36,757 nt of DNA from Cyanobacteria bacterium FACHB-DQ100 (GCA_014695195.1 JACJNW010000004.1:1-36757), one strand, 5' to 3'; positions 16,733 through 26,445 are shown, numbered from the stretch's first letter. The notes: generated from the sequence alone by a model not told the origin. Program-made: numbers and translations.

Positions 16733-17926
16733 ATGACGACAATGATTCCTCTCAAACAATCCCTCTCGCAATCTGCGATCATTAAAGCTCAACCTTACTT
16801 CAGCAATTCTAAATCGATTCTTGCAACGATCGAGAGCATTGCAACTGGAACACCTGAACACTGTATTTCTCAAGTTGATGCTGCTCGGACTGTTGCCCAA
16901 ATGCCGAATCTGGTAAAAAACCAAAGCCGCATCGAAACGCTGTACCAAAACACGCGTATCAACACCCGTCACCTGGCTCTCAATTTGTTATCCGAGGATG
17001 CGCTGACCACTACTCAAAGCAGTTCGATTCAAGATCGAATGCAGATGTATCAATCGTATGCGATTCCTCTAGCTGAGAGAGTTGTCAAGCAGGCCCTAGA
17101 ATCTGCTACCGCAAAATCAACTTTCGGTTGTCCAGAACTGCTCAAAGATTCGATTCGTCAGATTGTCTTTGTGTCTAGTACAGGGTTTGTTGCTCCAGGC
17201 GTTGATACGAAAGTGATTAAGCGGCTTGGGCTGAGACGGGATATTTCCCGCGTTACGGTGAATTTCATGGGCTGTGCGGCAGCAATGAATGGCTTAAGAG
17301 TAGCGAGCGATCATGTGCGATCGCATCCTACGCATCGATCTCTAGTGATTTGCTTGGAGCTGAGTTCAGTCAATGCGGTTTTTGAAGATGACATCAATGA
17401 TGTGATTATTCATAGTATTTTCGGGGATGGTTGTGCGGCAGTGGTTGTGGGAGCTTGCGAAGAAGGGCAGGCGTTAGAAGGAAGAATTGTTATTCGAGAT
17501 TATCTGAGTCAGTTGATTGCTGATACAGAAGATGGAATTACTCTCGGTGTGCAGGACAATGGCATCACTTGTAAGCTATCCCGCCAACTGCCGGACTACA
17601 TTGAAGCGGGAGTTGATCCAGTGATTGAAAGCTTTCTGGAGCAAAATGGATTGACCAAAGAGCAGATTGATTTGTGGGCAATTCATCCAGGTGGGACTCG
17701 AATTGTGGAGCGATCGCAGCGTTCTCTCGGTCTAAGTGATGATCAGGTTGCCTATAGCTGGGAGATTCTGAGTGAATACGGAAATATGCTGAGTGCTTCA
17801 ATCTTATTTGTACTAGAGAGAATGCTATCGAAACAGGAATCTTCAGATGAAAGATTACTGACTGGACTGGCTTTTTCATTTTCGCCTGGAGTTGGAATTG
17901 AAGGCATCTTGTTTCAAAAACTTTAG
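16733..17926 (+). CDS. Type III polyketide synthase (chalcone synthase-like)
   Basis: The 397-residue protein is a complete type III PKS. The catalytic triad is visible: Cys181 in NFMGCAAAMNGL, His318 in WAIHPGGTRIVE and Asn351 in SEYGNMLSASILFVL, with FGDGCAA (230-236) and the C-terminal GxGxxxEG-type loop SFSPGVGIEGILF. It condenses malonyl-CoA onto a CoA- or acyl-loaded starter; with a fatty desaturase beside it, an alkylresorcinol, pyrone or acylphloroglucinol-type product is a reasonable inference. ATG 16733 with GGAG upstream is chosen over TTG 16718. It likely forms an operon with the desaturase gene (29 bp) and perhaps the ABC transporter gene (126 bp). Confidence 0.93.
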   Translation: MTTMIPLKQSLSQSAIIKAQPYFSNSKSILATIESIATGTPEHCISQVDAARTVAQMPNLVKNQSRIETLYQNTRINTRHLALNLLSEDALTTTQSSSIQDRMQMYQSYAIPLAERVVKQALESATAKSTFGCPELLKDSIRQIVFVSSTGFVAPGVDTKVIKRLGLRRDISRVTVNFMGCAAAMNGLRVASDHVRSHPTHRSLVICLELSSVNAVFEDDINDVIIHSIFGDGCAAVVVGACEEGQALEGRIVIRDYLSQLIADTEDGITLGVQDNGITCKLSRQLPDYIEAGVDPVIESFLEQNGLTKEQIDLWAIHPGGTRIVERSQRSLGLSDDQVAYSWEILSEYGNMLSASILFVLERMLSKQESSDERLLTGLAFSFSPGVGIEGILFQKL

Positions 17927-18052
17927 GGCGTACTTCAAAGGCTTCTCACTACATCTCTATATTTAGGGCGGACATGAAGAAGCCGAAGGGTGTTAAACAC
18001 GCTCTAGTATTGCAATCTATTCAAGACCAAATCATTCTATGAGGACACAAGC

Positions 18053-19768
18053 ATGAGATTCATTCGATTCCTGTTAGAAATTTCGTGGCGGAGTATCGTG
18101 ATTGCTGCGAGTGTGGGGTTTGTTAGTGGCTGCGGTAACTCATTGTTGATTGCACTTGTTAATCGTTCAATTCATGAATCTTCTGTGCCAAATGCGCTTC
18201 TCTATTTTGCTGGATTAGCAATCTTTACTTTACTCACAAGCGTTACCTCACAATTCATGCTGATTCACTTGGCACAGGGAGCCATCTATGAACTGCGATT
18301 AAAGCTCAGCCGCAATATTCTCTCTGCTCCACTGCAGCATTTAGAACAATTGGGTGAGAGTCGATTGTTGATGACTTTAACCGATGATATTCGAGTTCTA
18401 TCTCATGCCGTATCTGTTATTCCTAATCTGTTTATTGATCTCGCGACAGTCGCAGGTTGTTTGGTTTATTTAGCCTGGCTATCAAGTACAATCTTTGCTT
18501 TAACGGTTGGAATTAGCGCGATCGCAATCTGGGGAGTTCAGACCAAAGTGAATCAAGCTCGATCACTGTTCACCGTTGCACGAGACGAAGAAGATCATCT
18601 GCTTCAACATTTTCAAACGATTACTCACGGAACCAAAGAACTCAAACTTCATCGAGCGAGACGAGAAGATTTCATCTCAAAGAATGTACAAAGTAGTGCT
18701 TCTAAACTGCGGCAGAAAAATAGCAAAGCAATGAAAAGCTTTGCGGTTGCTAATGGATTAGGACAATCCTCTCAATTCTTCACAATGGGTTTTGTTCTGT
18801 TTGTTCTCCCGCTGTTCCTGCACGTTCCCCTGCCGATGCTTTCAACCTATGTTCTAACCAGTACATTTATTTCGATGCCGATGCAGAGTTTGTTAAATCG
18901 CCTTCCTGATATCATGCGCGGCAATGTGGCTTTGCGAAAAATTGAGCGACTGCGGCTCTCACTTACCAGTCAGCTAGAACATGAATCGATGCCTACTTTC
19001 AAAGTCAACTCTCACTGCCAAGTTGAACTCGACCAAGTCACCTATCTTTATCAACCAGAGCGCGAAGAAGAGGGGCCTCAGTTGCATCATCCGAGAGGAG
19101 ACCGACCAATCAGCAGCCGACCAGTCACGCCTCCTCCAATGATTGAAGAAAGAGGGTTTTTCTTGGGAGCTATCACACTATCTTTCAAACCTGGAGAAGT
19201 AACTTATATTGTCGGTGGTAATGGAAGCGGTAAATCAACCTTAGCAAAATTGATTGCAGGTTTATATACACCCCACGACGGCGCGATCTATCTGAATGGA
19301 GTTCGGATTACAAATCACAATCGCGAATGGTATCGGCAACATTTCTCGGCTATCTTCTCTGATTTTCATCTGTTCGATAGCTGTCTAGGATTTAACCGTC
19401 CTAACCTTGATGAAGAAATTGAAATGTACTTGCAACAGTTACGCCTCGATCATAAGGTACAAGTCAAAAACGGCATTCTCTCGACAACTCGCCTTTCTCA
19501 AGGGCAGCGCAAACGGTTAGCACTTCTGACCGCTTATCTTGAAGACCGACCGATTTACCTGTTTGATGAATGGGCATCGGATCAAGAACCGCTCTTTCGA
19601 GAACTGTTCTACAAAGAAATTTTGGTCAAACTGAAGCAGCAAGGTAAGACTGTGATTGTTATCACTCACGACGATCGATATTTCCATCTCGCAGACCACA
19701 TTGTTAAGCTCGACTACGGCAAGATCGAGTTAGATGAAAAGCCACTCTCTATCGGTCACAAAGCTTAA
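18053..19768 (+). CDS. ABC transporter of the cyclic-peptide-export (PvdE/SyrD) type
   Basis: The 571-residue half-transporter has a six-helix membrane domain (about 1-290) and an ATPase domain (320-571) with Walker A GGNGSGKS (388-395), signature LSQGQ (481-485), Walker B IYLFDEW (501-507, with DEWASDQEP) and switch His in ITHDDRYFHLADH. DEWAxDQ-P and THDDRYF are characteristic of the PvdE/SyrD exporters of siderophores and lipopeptides. A roughly 30-residue Pro/Arg-rich insert (PRGDRPISSRPVTPPP) lies just before the Walker A region. The likely role is export of the product of the preceding biosynthetic genes. GAGG precedes the ATG. Confidence 0.88.
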   Translation: MRFIRFLLEISWRSIVIAASVGFVSGCGNSLLIALVNRSIHESSVPNALLYFAGLAIFTLLTSVTSQFMLIHLAQGAIYELRLKLSRNILSAPLQHLEQLGESRLLMTLTDDIRVLSHAVSVIPNLFIDLATVAGCLVYLAWLSSTIFALTVGISAIAIWGVQTKVNQARSLFTVARDEEDHLLQHFQTITHGTKELKLHRARREDFISKNVQSSASKLRQKNSKAMKSFAVANGLGQSSQFFTMGFVLFVLPLFLHVPLPMLSTYVLTSTFISMPMQSLLNRLPDIMRGNVALRKIERLRLSLTSQLEHESMPTFKVNSHCQVELDQVTYLYQPEREEEGPQLHHPRGDRPISSRPVTPPPMIEERGFFLGAITLSFKPGEVTYIVGGNGSGKSTLAKLIAGLYTPHDGAIYLNGVRITNHNREWYRQHFSAIFSDFHLFDSCLGFNRPNLDEEIEMYLQQLRLDHKVQVKNGILSTTRLSQGQRKRLALLTAYLEDRPIYLFDEWASDQEPLFRELFYKEILVKLKQQGKTVIVITHDDRYFHLADHIVKLDYGKIELDEKPLSIGHKA

Positions 19769-19831
19769 TCTGAAGCCAGCAAAGTTTCAGCTTAAATAAG
19801 GAATGATGAGGCATTTGGAGAATTCCCACCT

Positions 19832-22800
19832 GTGCTTTCCGTAACTCGATTTCTCTTGCAAAGCAAATCTTGTCAGCTCGCAAGTCATTTGATTGGTTTG
19901 AGTTGTTTCTGGATGAGTTCTCTCAATGTCGCTGTTGCTCAATCGATTATTCCGGATCAAACCCTGCCGCCCAACGAGCGATCGCAAGTCTTGCCTATCT
20001 TTCCCTCTGAAGATCTGATCACAGGCGGTGCAACTCGCGGCAGCAATTTATTCCACAGTTTCCGACAGTTTAACATTGAAGCAGGGAAAGGTGTTTACTT
20101 CCTTGATCCTGGAAAGATTCAGAATATCTTTAGCCGAGTCACAGGTAATACTCGTTCTGAGATTTTTGGTACATTGGGCGCGATTCAAATCGTTAACGGT
20201 AATTTTGCACCTACTAACGCGAATCTGTTTTTGATCAATTCCAACGGAATTATTTTTGGTGCAGGAGCGCGGCTGAACTTAGCTGGCTCCTTTGCTGCAA
20301 CTACAGCAGCAGGAATTCAATTCGGCGACCAAGGTAGCTTTAGTGCCATTAATCCGACTGCTCCAGGTCTTTTAACGGTCAATCCTTCTGCCTTTTTATT
20401 CAACCAGATTGCAGCACAGCCGATCGTTGTACGATCGCTCAATCCAGATTTTACAAAGCCCGAGGATCTAGCCATCCTGGGAGTTAATCCAAATAGAAGC
20501 TTGCTGCTAGTTGGCGGAGATGTACGCTTAGAAGCAGGATTGCTCAGTGCGAACGGTGGTCGCCTTGAATTAGGAGGATTGGCAGGCTCAGGAGCGATCG
20601 GACTCACTACAGATAATGCTCGTTTGAGTCTGAATTTCTTGTCTGACAGTCCACGATCCAATGTTGCGTTTACTCAAGCTGCGGGTGCAAATGTAACGGG
20701 GCAAGATGGAACAATCTCAATTCAGGCTGGTAATCTCGATGTTCTTGATGGCAGTGTTCTTTTTACGGGTATCAATAGCGGAACTGATCCCACAGCACAA
20801 GCAGGAGATATTCGCATCAATACAACTGGAACAACCACGATCGCGGGTTCTGGAACTGTTCGCTTTGCGACTGGAACACTCCTGACTCGGAATTCCAATG
20901 TCTTGAACACAATAGGAACTGGAAGCACCGGAAATAGTGGCAATGTTGTTATTCAAGCGAGATCAGTTAAGATTCAAGATTCTGCTCTAGTTGGAACGAG
21001 TGTGACTGGAATTGGAAATGCGGGAGATCTAAGTATTCAGGCGAGCGATCGAGTTCTTGTTGACAATGCCTTTCTTAACACAGGCGTGTTAGGTGATGGA
21101 CAGGGAAAGAGTGGCAATTTGAACATTGTGGGGCAAACTTTGACCTTGAACAATCGCGCTCTGATTTCAGCGAGTTCATTTGGGCAAGGGGAAGCCGGAA
21201 ATGTTCTGCTGCAAGCGACGGGCGCAATTTCGGCAAAAGATTCGACTGTCGCTGCCACGTTTTCTGGAGAAAGAGGAAAAGGAGGTAATGTTAGTATAGA
21301 GGCTGGCTCTTTGCTATTGGATAATGCTCGATTTAACACAGGCACGTTTGGACACGGAGACGCAGGAAGTATTGCAATTCGCACACGCGATGCAACGTCT
21401 CTGACGAATGGCAGCCAAATCAGTTCTAGTGTCATCGCTTTCCCACAGTTTGGATTTGTTGGAATTGGAAATAGTGGCGCAATTCAAATCGATGCGGCTG
21501 CACTTTCTCTAAGTGGGGATTCTACCATCTCAACACTGACCTTTGGTGTTGGGAATGCGGGGAGCATTAAGATTCGAGCCAGTGATGCAGTTCGGATGGA
21601 TAACAGTAGTATTTTTAGCGATGTGAGTTTAGGTGCGATCGGTCGGGGTGGCGATACTCAAATTCAAGCACAGTCTGTCTCGCTGTTGAATCGCTCGCGA
21701 TTAACAACTGGAACACTAGGGCAGGGAGATGCAGGTCATCTCTCGGTGCAAGCCAAGGATTCTATTCAAATCAGTGGCGAAAGTCTGGTTTTGAGTGCTG
21801 TGCAGGCGGGTGGAATCGGCAAAGCAGGCGATGTATTACTTCAAGCCCGATCGCTGTCACTTTCCGATAGTGCTAGATTAGTCACCGGAACTTTTGGACG
21901 AGGTGATGCAGGCAATCTCTCTGTGCAAGCAAAAGACTCGATTCAGTTGAGTGGTAATAGTTTAATCTCTAGCTCCGTGCAGGCGGGTGGAATTGGTAAA
22001 GGCGGAGATGTCACAATTCAAACGAGATCGCTCTCTCTAACAGAAGGCTCACAAATTCAATCAGCAATTTTCCGCTCACTTGGCGGTCTACCTCCTGGAC
22101 AAGGACAAGGTGGAACGGTGCGAGTCAATGCTTCGGGCTCTATTCAGCTATTAGGAACCAATGTAGAAGGATCTCCGAGTGCGTTGACTACCACGGCTGA
22201 AGTCAGTACTCAGGGACGAGCAGGCGATCTGTATGTCACAACCCCAGATTTGACAATCCGCGATCGTGCCAGTATTGGTGCTGAAACCCGCAATGCTGAT
22301 CCAGGTGGAAAAATTGTCATGCAAGTCGGCAACTTGACGATCGCGAATGGTGGACGAGTGCAAACCAGCGCGACTAATTCGGGTAATGCAGGCACAATTG
22401 ATGTCCAGGCAAATTCGGTGCAACTTCAGAACGGAATCATTTCAGCCGACTCGGTTCAATCTGGCGGCGGAAGCATTGCCTTAAATGCACGGGATGTTCG
22501 ACTCCGAGATCGATCGCTCGTTAACACAAATGTTGCTCAAGGTGCAAGTGGTGGTGGTGACATTAGCATTAACGCCAATACTTTCTTAGCATTAGAGGAT
22601 AGTGATATTTTGGCGAATGCAAACCAAGGTCGCGGCGGCAATATTACTATTCGTTCAACGGCTTTTATTGCTGATTTTTTCTCAAGCAATCGATCAAATT
22701 CAGCCCGTTACACCGGAGATCTGACCCAGTTTCGAGGAAACGATCGGGTTGATATTTCTGCATCTTCTGCGTTGGGAATTAGTGGTACAGTCACAATCCC

Positions 22801-23098
22801 GGATTTTAGTTTCCTGCAAGACAATCTGACACAGCTACCACAAGCGTTAATTGATCCAACTACCTTGTTAGCTGATAGTTGTATTGTTCGGAATCGTCAG
22901 GCGGGTAACTTCATCATCACAGGTTCAGGCGGATTGGCAGCACGCCCAGGAGATACCGCGATCGCATCGTTCTCAACAGGTGAAGTTCACGCCCTTCAGC
23001 CAGAACCACACAAACAGAGCCGTGAACGCATTGTTGAACCCCAAAGAATTTATCGCCTGTCCAATGGTCAACTAATCTTGAGTCGAGATTGCCCGTAG
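19832..23098 (+). CDS. Two-partner-secretion exoprotein (TpsA, filamentous hemagglutinin N-terminal domain)
   Basis: The 1088-residue protein starts at GTG and has a signal peptide ending about VAVAQ. The TPS domain (about 40-290) shows FHSFRQFNIEAGKGVYFLDP, VTGNTRSEIFGTLGAIQ and NANLFLINSNGIIFGAGA. The rest is a right-handed beta-helix of degenerate repeats (GNAGSI, GDAGNLSVQAKDSI, GGIGKGGDV and similar), ending with CIVRNRQAGNFIITGSGGL, the typical C-terminus of cyanobacterial TpsA proteins. It is exported through a TpsB outer-membrane partner, here probably the convergent gene at 24567-26282. The role may be adhesion, aggregation or surface signalling. It starts 63 bp after the ABC transporter gene but is probably a separate unit. 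Confidence 0.93.
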   Translation: MLSVTRFLLQSKSCQLASHLIGLSCFWMSSLNVAVAQSIIPDQTLPPNERSQVLPIFPSEDLITGGATRGSNLFHSFRQFNIEAGKGVYFLDPGKIQNIFSRVTGNTRSEIFGTLGAIQIVNGNFAPTNANLFLINSNGIIFGAGARLNLAGSFAATTAAGIQFGDQGSFSAINPTAPGLLTVNPSAFLFNQIAAQPIVVRSLNPDFTKPEDLAILGVNPNRSLLLVGGDVRLEAGLLSANGGRLELGGLAGSGAIGLTTDNARLSLNFLSDSPRSNVAFTQAAGANVTGQDGTISIQAGNLDVLDGSVLFTGINSGTDPTAQAGDIRINTTGTTTIAGSGTVRFATGTLLTRNSNVLNTIGTGSTGNSGNVVIQARSVKIQDSALVGTSVTGIGNAGDLSIQASDRVLVDNAFLNTGVLGDGQGKSGNLNIVGQTLTLNNRALISASSFGQGEAGNVLLQATGAISAKDSTVAATFSGERGKGGNVSIEAGSLLLDNARFNTGTFGHGDAGSIAIRTRDATSLTNGSQISSSVIAFPQFGFVGIGNSGAIQIDAAALSLSGDSTISTLTFGVGNAGSIKIRASDAVRMDNSSIFSDVSLGAIGRGGDTQIQAQSVSLLNRSRLTTGTLGQGDAGHLSVQAKDSIQISGESLVLSAVQAGGIGKAGDVLLQARSLSLSDSARLVTGTFGRGDAGNLSVQAKDSIQLSGNSLISSSVQAGGIGKGGDVTIQTRSLSLTEGSQIQSAIFRSLGGLPPGQGQGGTVRVNASGSIQLLGTNVEGSPSALTTTAEVSTQGRAGDLYVTTPDLTIRDRASIGAETRNADPGGKIVMQVGNLTIANGGRVQTSATNSGNAGTIDVQANSVQLQNGIISADSVQSGGGSIALNARDVRLRDRSLVNTNVAQGASGGGDISINANTFLALEDSDILANANQGRGGNITIRSTAFIADFFSSNRSNSARYTGDLTQFRGNDRVDISASSALGISGTVTIPDFSFLQDNLTQLPQALIDPTTLLADSCIVRNRQAGNFIITGSGGLAARPGDTAIASFSTGEVHALQPEPHKQSRERIVEPQRIYRLSNGQLILSRDCP

Positions 23099-23222
23099 TT
23101 TTCTGCAAACAGATTGACAGAATCGTACAAGCACTTTCGCTGAAAGATTACTAGGAGTCAGTTGTCCAAATTTGTAGTAATAGAGTACAAACACAAAGTT
23201 ATTCCAAGCCATTCGCACTGTT

Positions 23223-24091
23223 ATGAAATTTCATCGTTTGTTCGCATCATTGTCACTGATCACGATCGGCTTCAGTTTGGGCTTTAGTTCTCTTCCCGCA
23301 ATCTATGTTCCTGTCTCTGCTCAAACACCTACGAATCGTGCAGCTAGATTAGTTGCTAGAGAACGAGGTAGCCAAATTAATGTACGATCGTCCCCCTCAA
23401 TCTCTGCGCCAATTAAACACTATGGATTAGATGGTGATACTGTGGCAGTCTTACAGGAATCAAAGGGATCAGACGGTTATAGCTGGTATTTTGTGAGATT
23501 TCCAAAATCACAAGCGATAGGTTGGGTACGAGGCGATTTCGTTGCATTTTCAAATCAATCCTCCGCTCCGAATTCTCCGATTCAAACGCTACCAGATGTG
23601 GAAATGTCCGCTTTCGGGCTGTCACTTATGAACGAGCAGAATCTGTCAATGCACCTGCACTAGAAGCAGCGATCGCGAAAGAGCTAGCTAGCGATACTGC
23701 TAATGTGCGCTATCTCTATAACCTGGTTGACCTCAATCAAGACGATCGCTATGAAGTCATCGCCTATTTACCGAGCGCCTGTGGAACTGGAGGATGTTCG
23801 ATGATGATCTTTAGAGCAACTGGGAATGGACACGCATTACTGTCGAGACACACTTTGATTCGGAATCCGATCGTAGTTAGTAATACAACAAAAAATGGTT
23901 GACGCGATTTAGTCGTGTATGTTTCGGGTGGCGATGCAAAGCCAAGCTACCACGTCTTGAAGTTTGATGGTTCAGAGTATCTGCTCAACCCTTCAACCGC
24001 GTCAGAAGTTCCACCGGGTACGATCATTTCAGGTCAGTCTGTGAGCGCAGATCAGATTTTTCCGAATATTGGACTAAGAATTTCTAATTGA
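23223..24091 (+). pseudogene. SH3-domain (SH3_3) secreted protein, broken by a frameshift and an in-frame TGA
   Basis: The 5' part (from ATG 23223) has a signal peptide and an SH3_3 domain: INVRSSPSISAPIKHYGLDGD, YSWYFVRF and GWVRGDFVAF. Near 23600 the meaningful frame jumps to AVTYERAESVNAPALEAAIA and on to SACGTGGCSMMIFRATG. At 23900-23902 a TGA stands in N-G-stop-R-D-L-V-V-Y-V-S-G-G, where homologous patterns have Trp (TGG). The frame then runs on to TGA 24089-24091 (LRISN). Two lesions in an otherwise clear gene indicate recent decay or sequence errors. The role would be an envelope-associated protein of unknown function. Confidence 0.8.
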
Positions 24092-24114
24092 TAGTAGCAA
24101 TACAAGCATCTCAT

Positions 24115-24143
24115 AGCCGTTAACCCAAGAGAGGTTAATGGCT
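24115..24143. terminator. Strong hairpin, possible terminator
   Basis: AGCCGTTAACC (24115-24125) pairs with GGTTAATGGCT (24133-24143): 11 bp including one G-T wobble, with a 7-nt loop. It lies 24 bp after the stop of the SH3 gene. The following TCAGTTGTCTG is only weakly T-rich. Confidence 0.5.
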
Positions 24144-24301
24144 TCAGTTGTCTGATTACCGTTTTCGGCAAAGTCAGTGACTTGATTGGGCAATATTCTC
24201 TACAACATTGTGTCATTAACTTGGTCGAAACAGGCCGTGTGTTCTTGGGAGGCTCGCTCTACTGTAAAAGTAATCAAGCAATACCAAAGGAGAACCGAAT
24301 C

Positions 24302-24565
24302 ATGTTACCCCCAATTCTTGACACGATCGCATCCAAACTCGATGCTCTCGAAATTCAAAGTTCAAACATGGCACATTTTTTCTGCCGGCTCATTCCTGCT
24401 CAATGTCCCTTTGAACGCACTATTTCCTGTTTTGGTCGAACCTTACTCTACATCCCACCGCTTTGCAAACTTAACCCATTCTACGAACAGCTAGTGAGCT
24501 TACGTTTTCGAGCATTGTGCTATCTTGCAGATAGTTGTGGTGAAGATATCACTACCTACTGCTAG
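24302..24565 (+). CDS. Mo-dependent nitrogenase C-terminal family protein
   Basis: The 87-residue protein shows the conserved pattern of this cyanobacterial family (Mo-nitro_C): CRLIPAQCPFERTI, FGRTLLYIPPLCKLNPFYEQ and SLRFRALCYLADSCGED, with six Cys downstream of residue 25. AAGGAG precedes ATG 24302, which therefore beats longer upstream readings. Despite the name, members are found in strains without nitrogenase and no catalytic role is known. The gene ends 1 bp from the TpsB stop on the opposite strand, and no nif gene is present here. Confidence 0.85.
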   Translation: MLPPILDTIASKLDALEIQSSNMAHFFCRLIPAQCPFERTISCFGRTLLYIPPLCKLNPFYEQLVSLRFRALCYLADSCGEDITTYC

Positions 24566-24566
24566 T

Positions 24567-26282
24567 TCAAAATGGTTGATACCGCACTGAAAAATACAAT
24601 CCATTCTCCTGCAAAGAATTTCCACGCCCAGAAACTGATTTGAGCGGAATCCCATAATCGATCCGAACATTCACACTAGAACTAGGATTCCATTCCAATC
24701 CCACCCCAATTCCCATCAGTAAAGAGTCTAGATCTGTTGCTTTGCGATTCCAACCTTTACCAATGTCAAAAAACGGGGCAATCTGCAAAACACTTGGGTC
24801 TTTTGTCAAAGGAAGGCGAAGTTCAATCGAACCTAAAACGCCATTATCTGTGACAAGCTGATTCTGACCATAGCCGCGGACTGTCCCAACTCCACCCAGA
24901 CTAAATCTTTCTAAAGATAGGAGCGAACCTGGTGTAATTTGAGCAGCAGTTCGCGTGAGCAACAACACTCGCGGCGACAGCTGTTGCACCCACTGAAACT
25001 GACCTAACCAGCTAAAGAATCGCCCATCCGTGCCTGTCTCATTAACTGTTGCACCCAAAGCATTAATTCCAAAACTGAACTGCGATCGAGCCGCCAAGAC
25101 TCGATTTGGCGCACGGCTCACCCAATCTTGAGAAACCCTCAGTACCGTCACCTTCGATTCTCCAGTCTCTGCACCTTCTGAAAACGAGAACGGAATATCA
25201 TCGAGCAGAAAGGTCTGACTGCGGCGTAAATCGAGAGAAAGCCCTAGTGCAAATTCGGTTTGAGGAGTGCGGACGATCGGTTGACGAAACGAGATCGCAA
25301 AGGTGCGCGTTTTGCTCCTAATCCCATAATCCCGAAAAATTTCATCGGTAATTCTGCTGCTATTATTGCCATAGCGAAGCGCGATCGTAGCATCATTAGC
25401 ACTAATCGGCACAGAATAGCTCAGGTCATATAAGTTCAAACCCTCAGTGCGTCCGTATTCTGCATTGAAGCGATCGCCGAGTCCCAATAGGTTATCGTGG
25501 TTCACAAGCACTGAACCTTGAAGCGAACCGATACTAGGGGATTGATGATTGTCTAGCCCAAATCCGATGTGGAGTGCAGGTGCTTCGAGAAGTTGCACGC
25601 GCAAAACATTGCGACCCGGAACACTGCCTGCACTCAGCTCTGCATTGACCCTGACAATTAATGGATTCAGTTGCAAAAGTTGTAAGGCACGTTCGAGTTT
25701 CTGCTGATTTAAGGGGGCGCTCACTGCGAGTTCTAAGCGCTTTCTCACATAGTGATCGTGCAATCGCCGAAGTCCACTGATCTCAATTCGTTCTAGCACA
25801 CCTTCAATCACTTGAATTTTAACAATTCCTTGATCCAAAACTTGATTGTTTGGAAGATATGCTCCTGATGTTACATAACCACTCTTGATATACAGTTGGG
25901 TAATTGCAGAACGCAATGCAATCAGGTCATCAAAGGTAATCTCTCGGTTCTCATAAGTAAGAATTAGGTTTGCAATTTCTTCTTTAAGAATAGTATTGCC
26001 TACAACTTCGATTTTTCGTGCTTTGAAGCGAAGGTCAGAATTTGCAGGAGTTTTAGATTGACTTAGAGTGGGGATCTGAAGCAGAGGTTGGGGCAGCGAA
26101 TCAATCGGCGCTGGTGGCGTTGACGGGAAGGGCTCTGTAGGCTTTGAAATGGTTTGTTCGATAATATTAGGGACTATGGGTGGAATTGAAACAGGAGAAG
26201 GTGAATTTTGCGCTGTTGCGATGTTATTGGAACTACTCAAAGCGATCGCGACTACTATGACAAAATGTGCCTTTTTTTCCAT
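24567..26282 (-). CDS. TpsB outer-membrane transporter (ShlB/FhaC/HecB family)
   Basis: From ATG 26282 the 571-residue protein has a signal peptide (MEKKAHFVIVVAIAL), a Pro/Ser-rich linker, a POTRA_2 domain (FKARKIEVVGNTILKEEI to LNPLIVRVNAEL) and a 16-strand ShlB-type barrel ending in SVRYQPF with a terminal Phe. VRGYGQNQLVTDNG is the VRGY/F-type motif of the barrel's loop 6, which protrudes into the pore. It secretes TpsA proteins across the outer membrane; the exoprotein at 19832-23098 is the obvious substrate. It is unusual that partner genes are convergent and separated by two others; TPS pairs are normally co-directional. A longer start at 26321 is possible but would precede the signal peptide. 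Confidence 0.92.
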   Translation of the reverse strand: MEKKAHFVIVVAIALSSSNNIATAQNSPSPVSIPPIVPNIIEQTISKPTEPFPSTPPAPIDSLPQPLLQIPTLSQSKTPANSDLRFKARKIEVVGNTILKEEIANLILTYENREITFDDLIALRSAITQLYIKSGYVTSGAYLPNNQVLDQGIVKIQVIEGVLERIEISGLRRLHDHYVRKRLELAVSAPLNQQKLERALQLLQLNPLIVRVNAELSAGSVPGRNVLRVQLLEAPALHIGFGLDNHQSPSIGSLQGSVLVNHDNLLGLGDRFNAEYGRTEGLNLYDLSYSVPISANDATIALRYGNNSSRITDEIFRDYGIRSKTRTFAISFRQPIVRTPQTEFALGLSLDLRRSQTFLLDDIPFSFSEGAETGESKVTVLRVSQDWVSRAPNRVLAARSQFSFGINALGATVNETGTDGRFFSWLGQFQWVQQLSPRVLLLTRTAAQITPGSLLSLERFSLGGVGTVRGYGQNQLVTDNGVLGSIELRLPLTKDPSVLQIAPFFDIGKGWNRKATDLDSLLMGIGVGLEWNPSSSVNVRIDYGIPLKSVSGRGNSLQENGLYFSVRYQPF

Positions 26283-26445
26283 AAATATTTGATTACAAAG
26301 ATTTATTGTTATTCTGCCCAACAGATTCGCGGTTCTACTCTGTTCGATACAGTATCGTTTTTACCTCGATTACGACAAACGTTCTTAAGCTTAGGATACT
26401 GCTTGCTTATCAGTCATGTTTAAACTTTAAAGCATAAGTGGTCAA

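Noticed and set aside
17922-17984. Imperfect direct repeat beginning TTTAGGGCG at 17922 and 17961
   Set aside because: Only the first nine bases match cleanly; likely chance.
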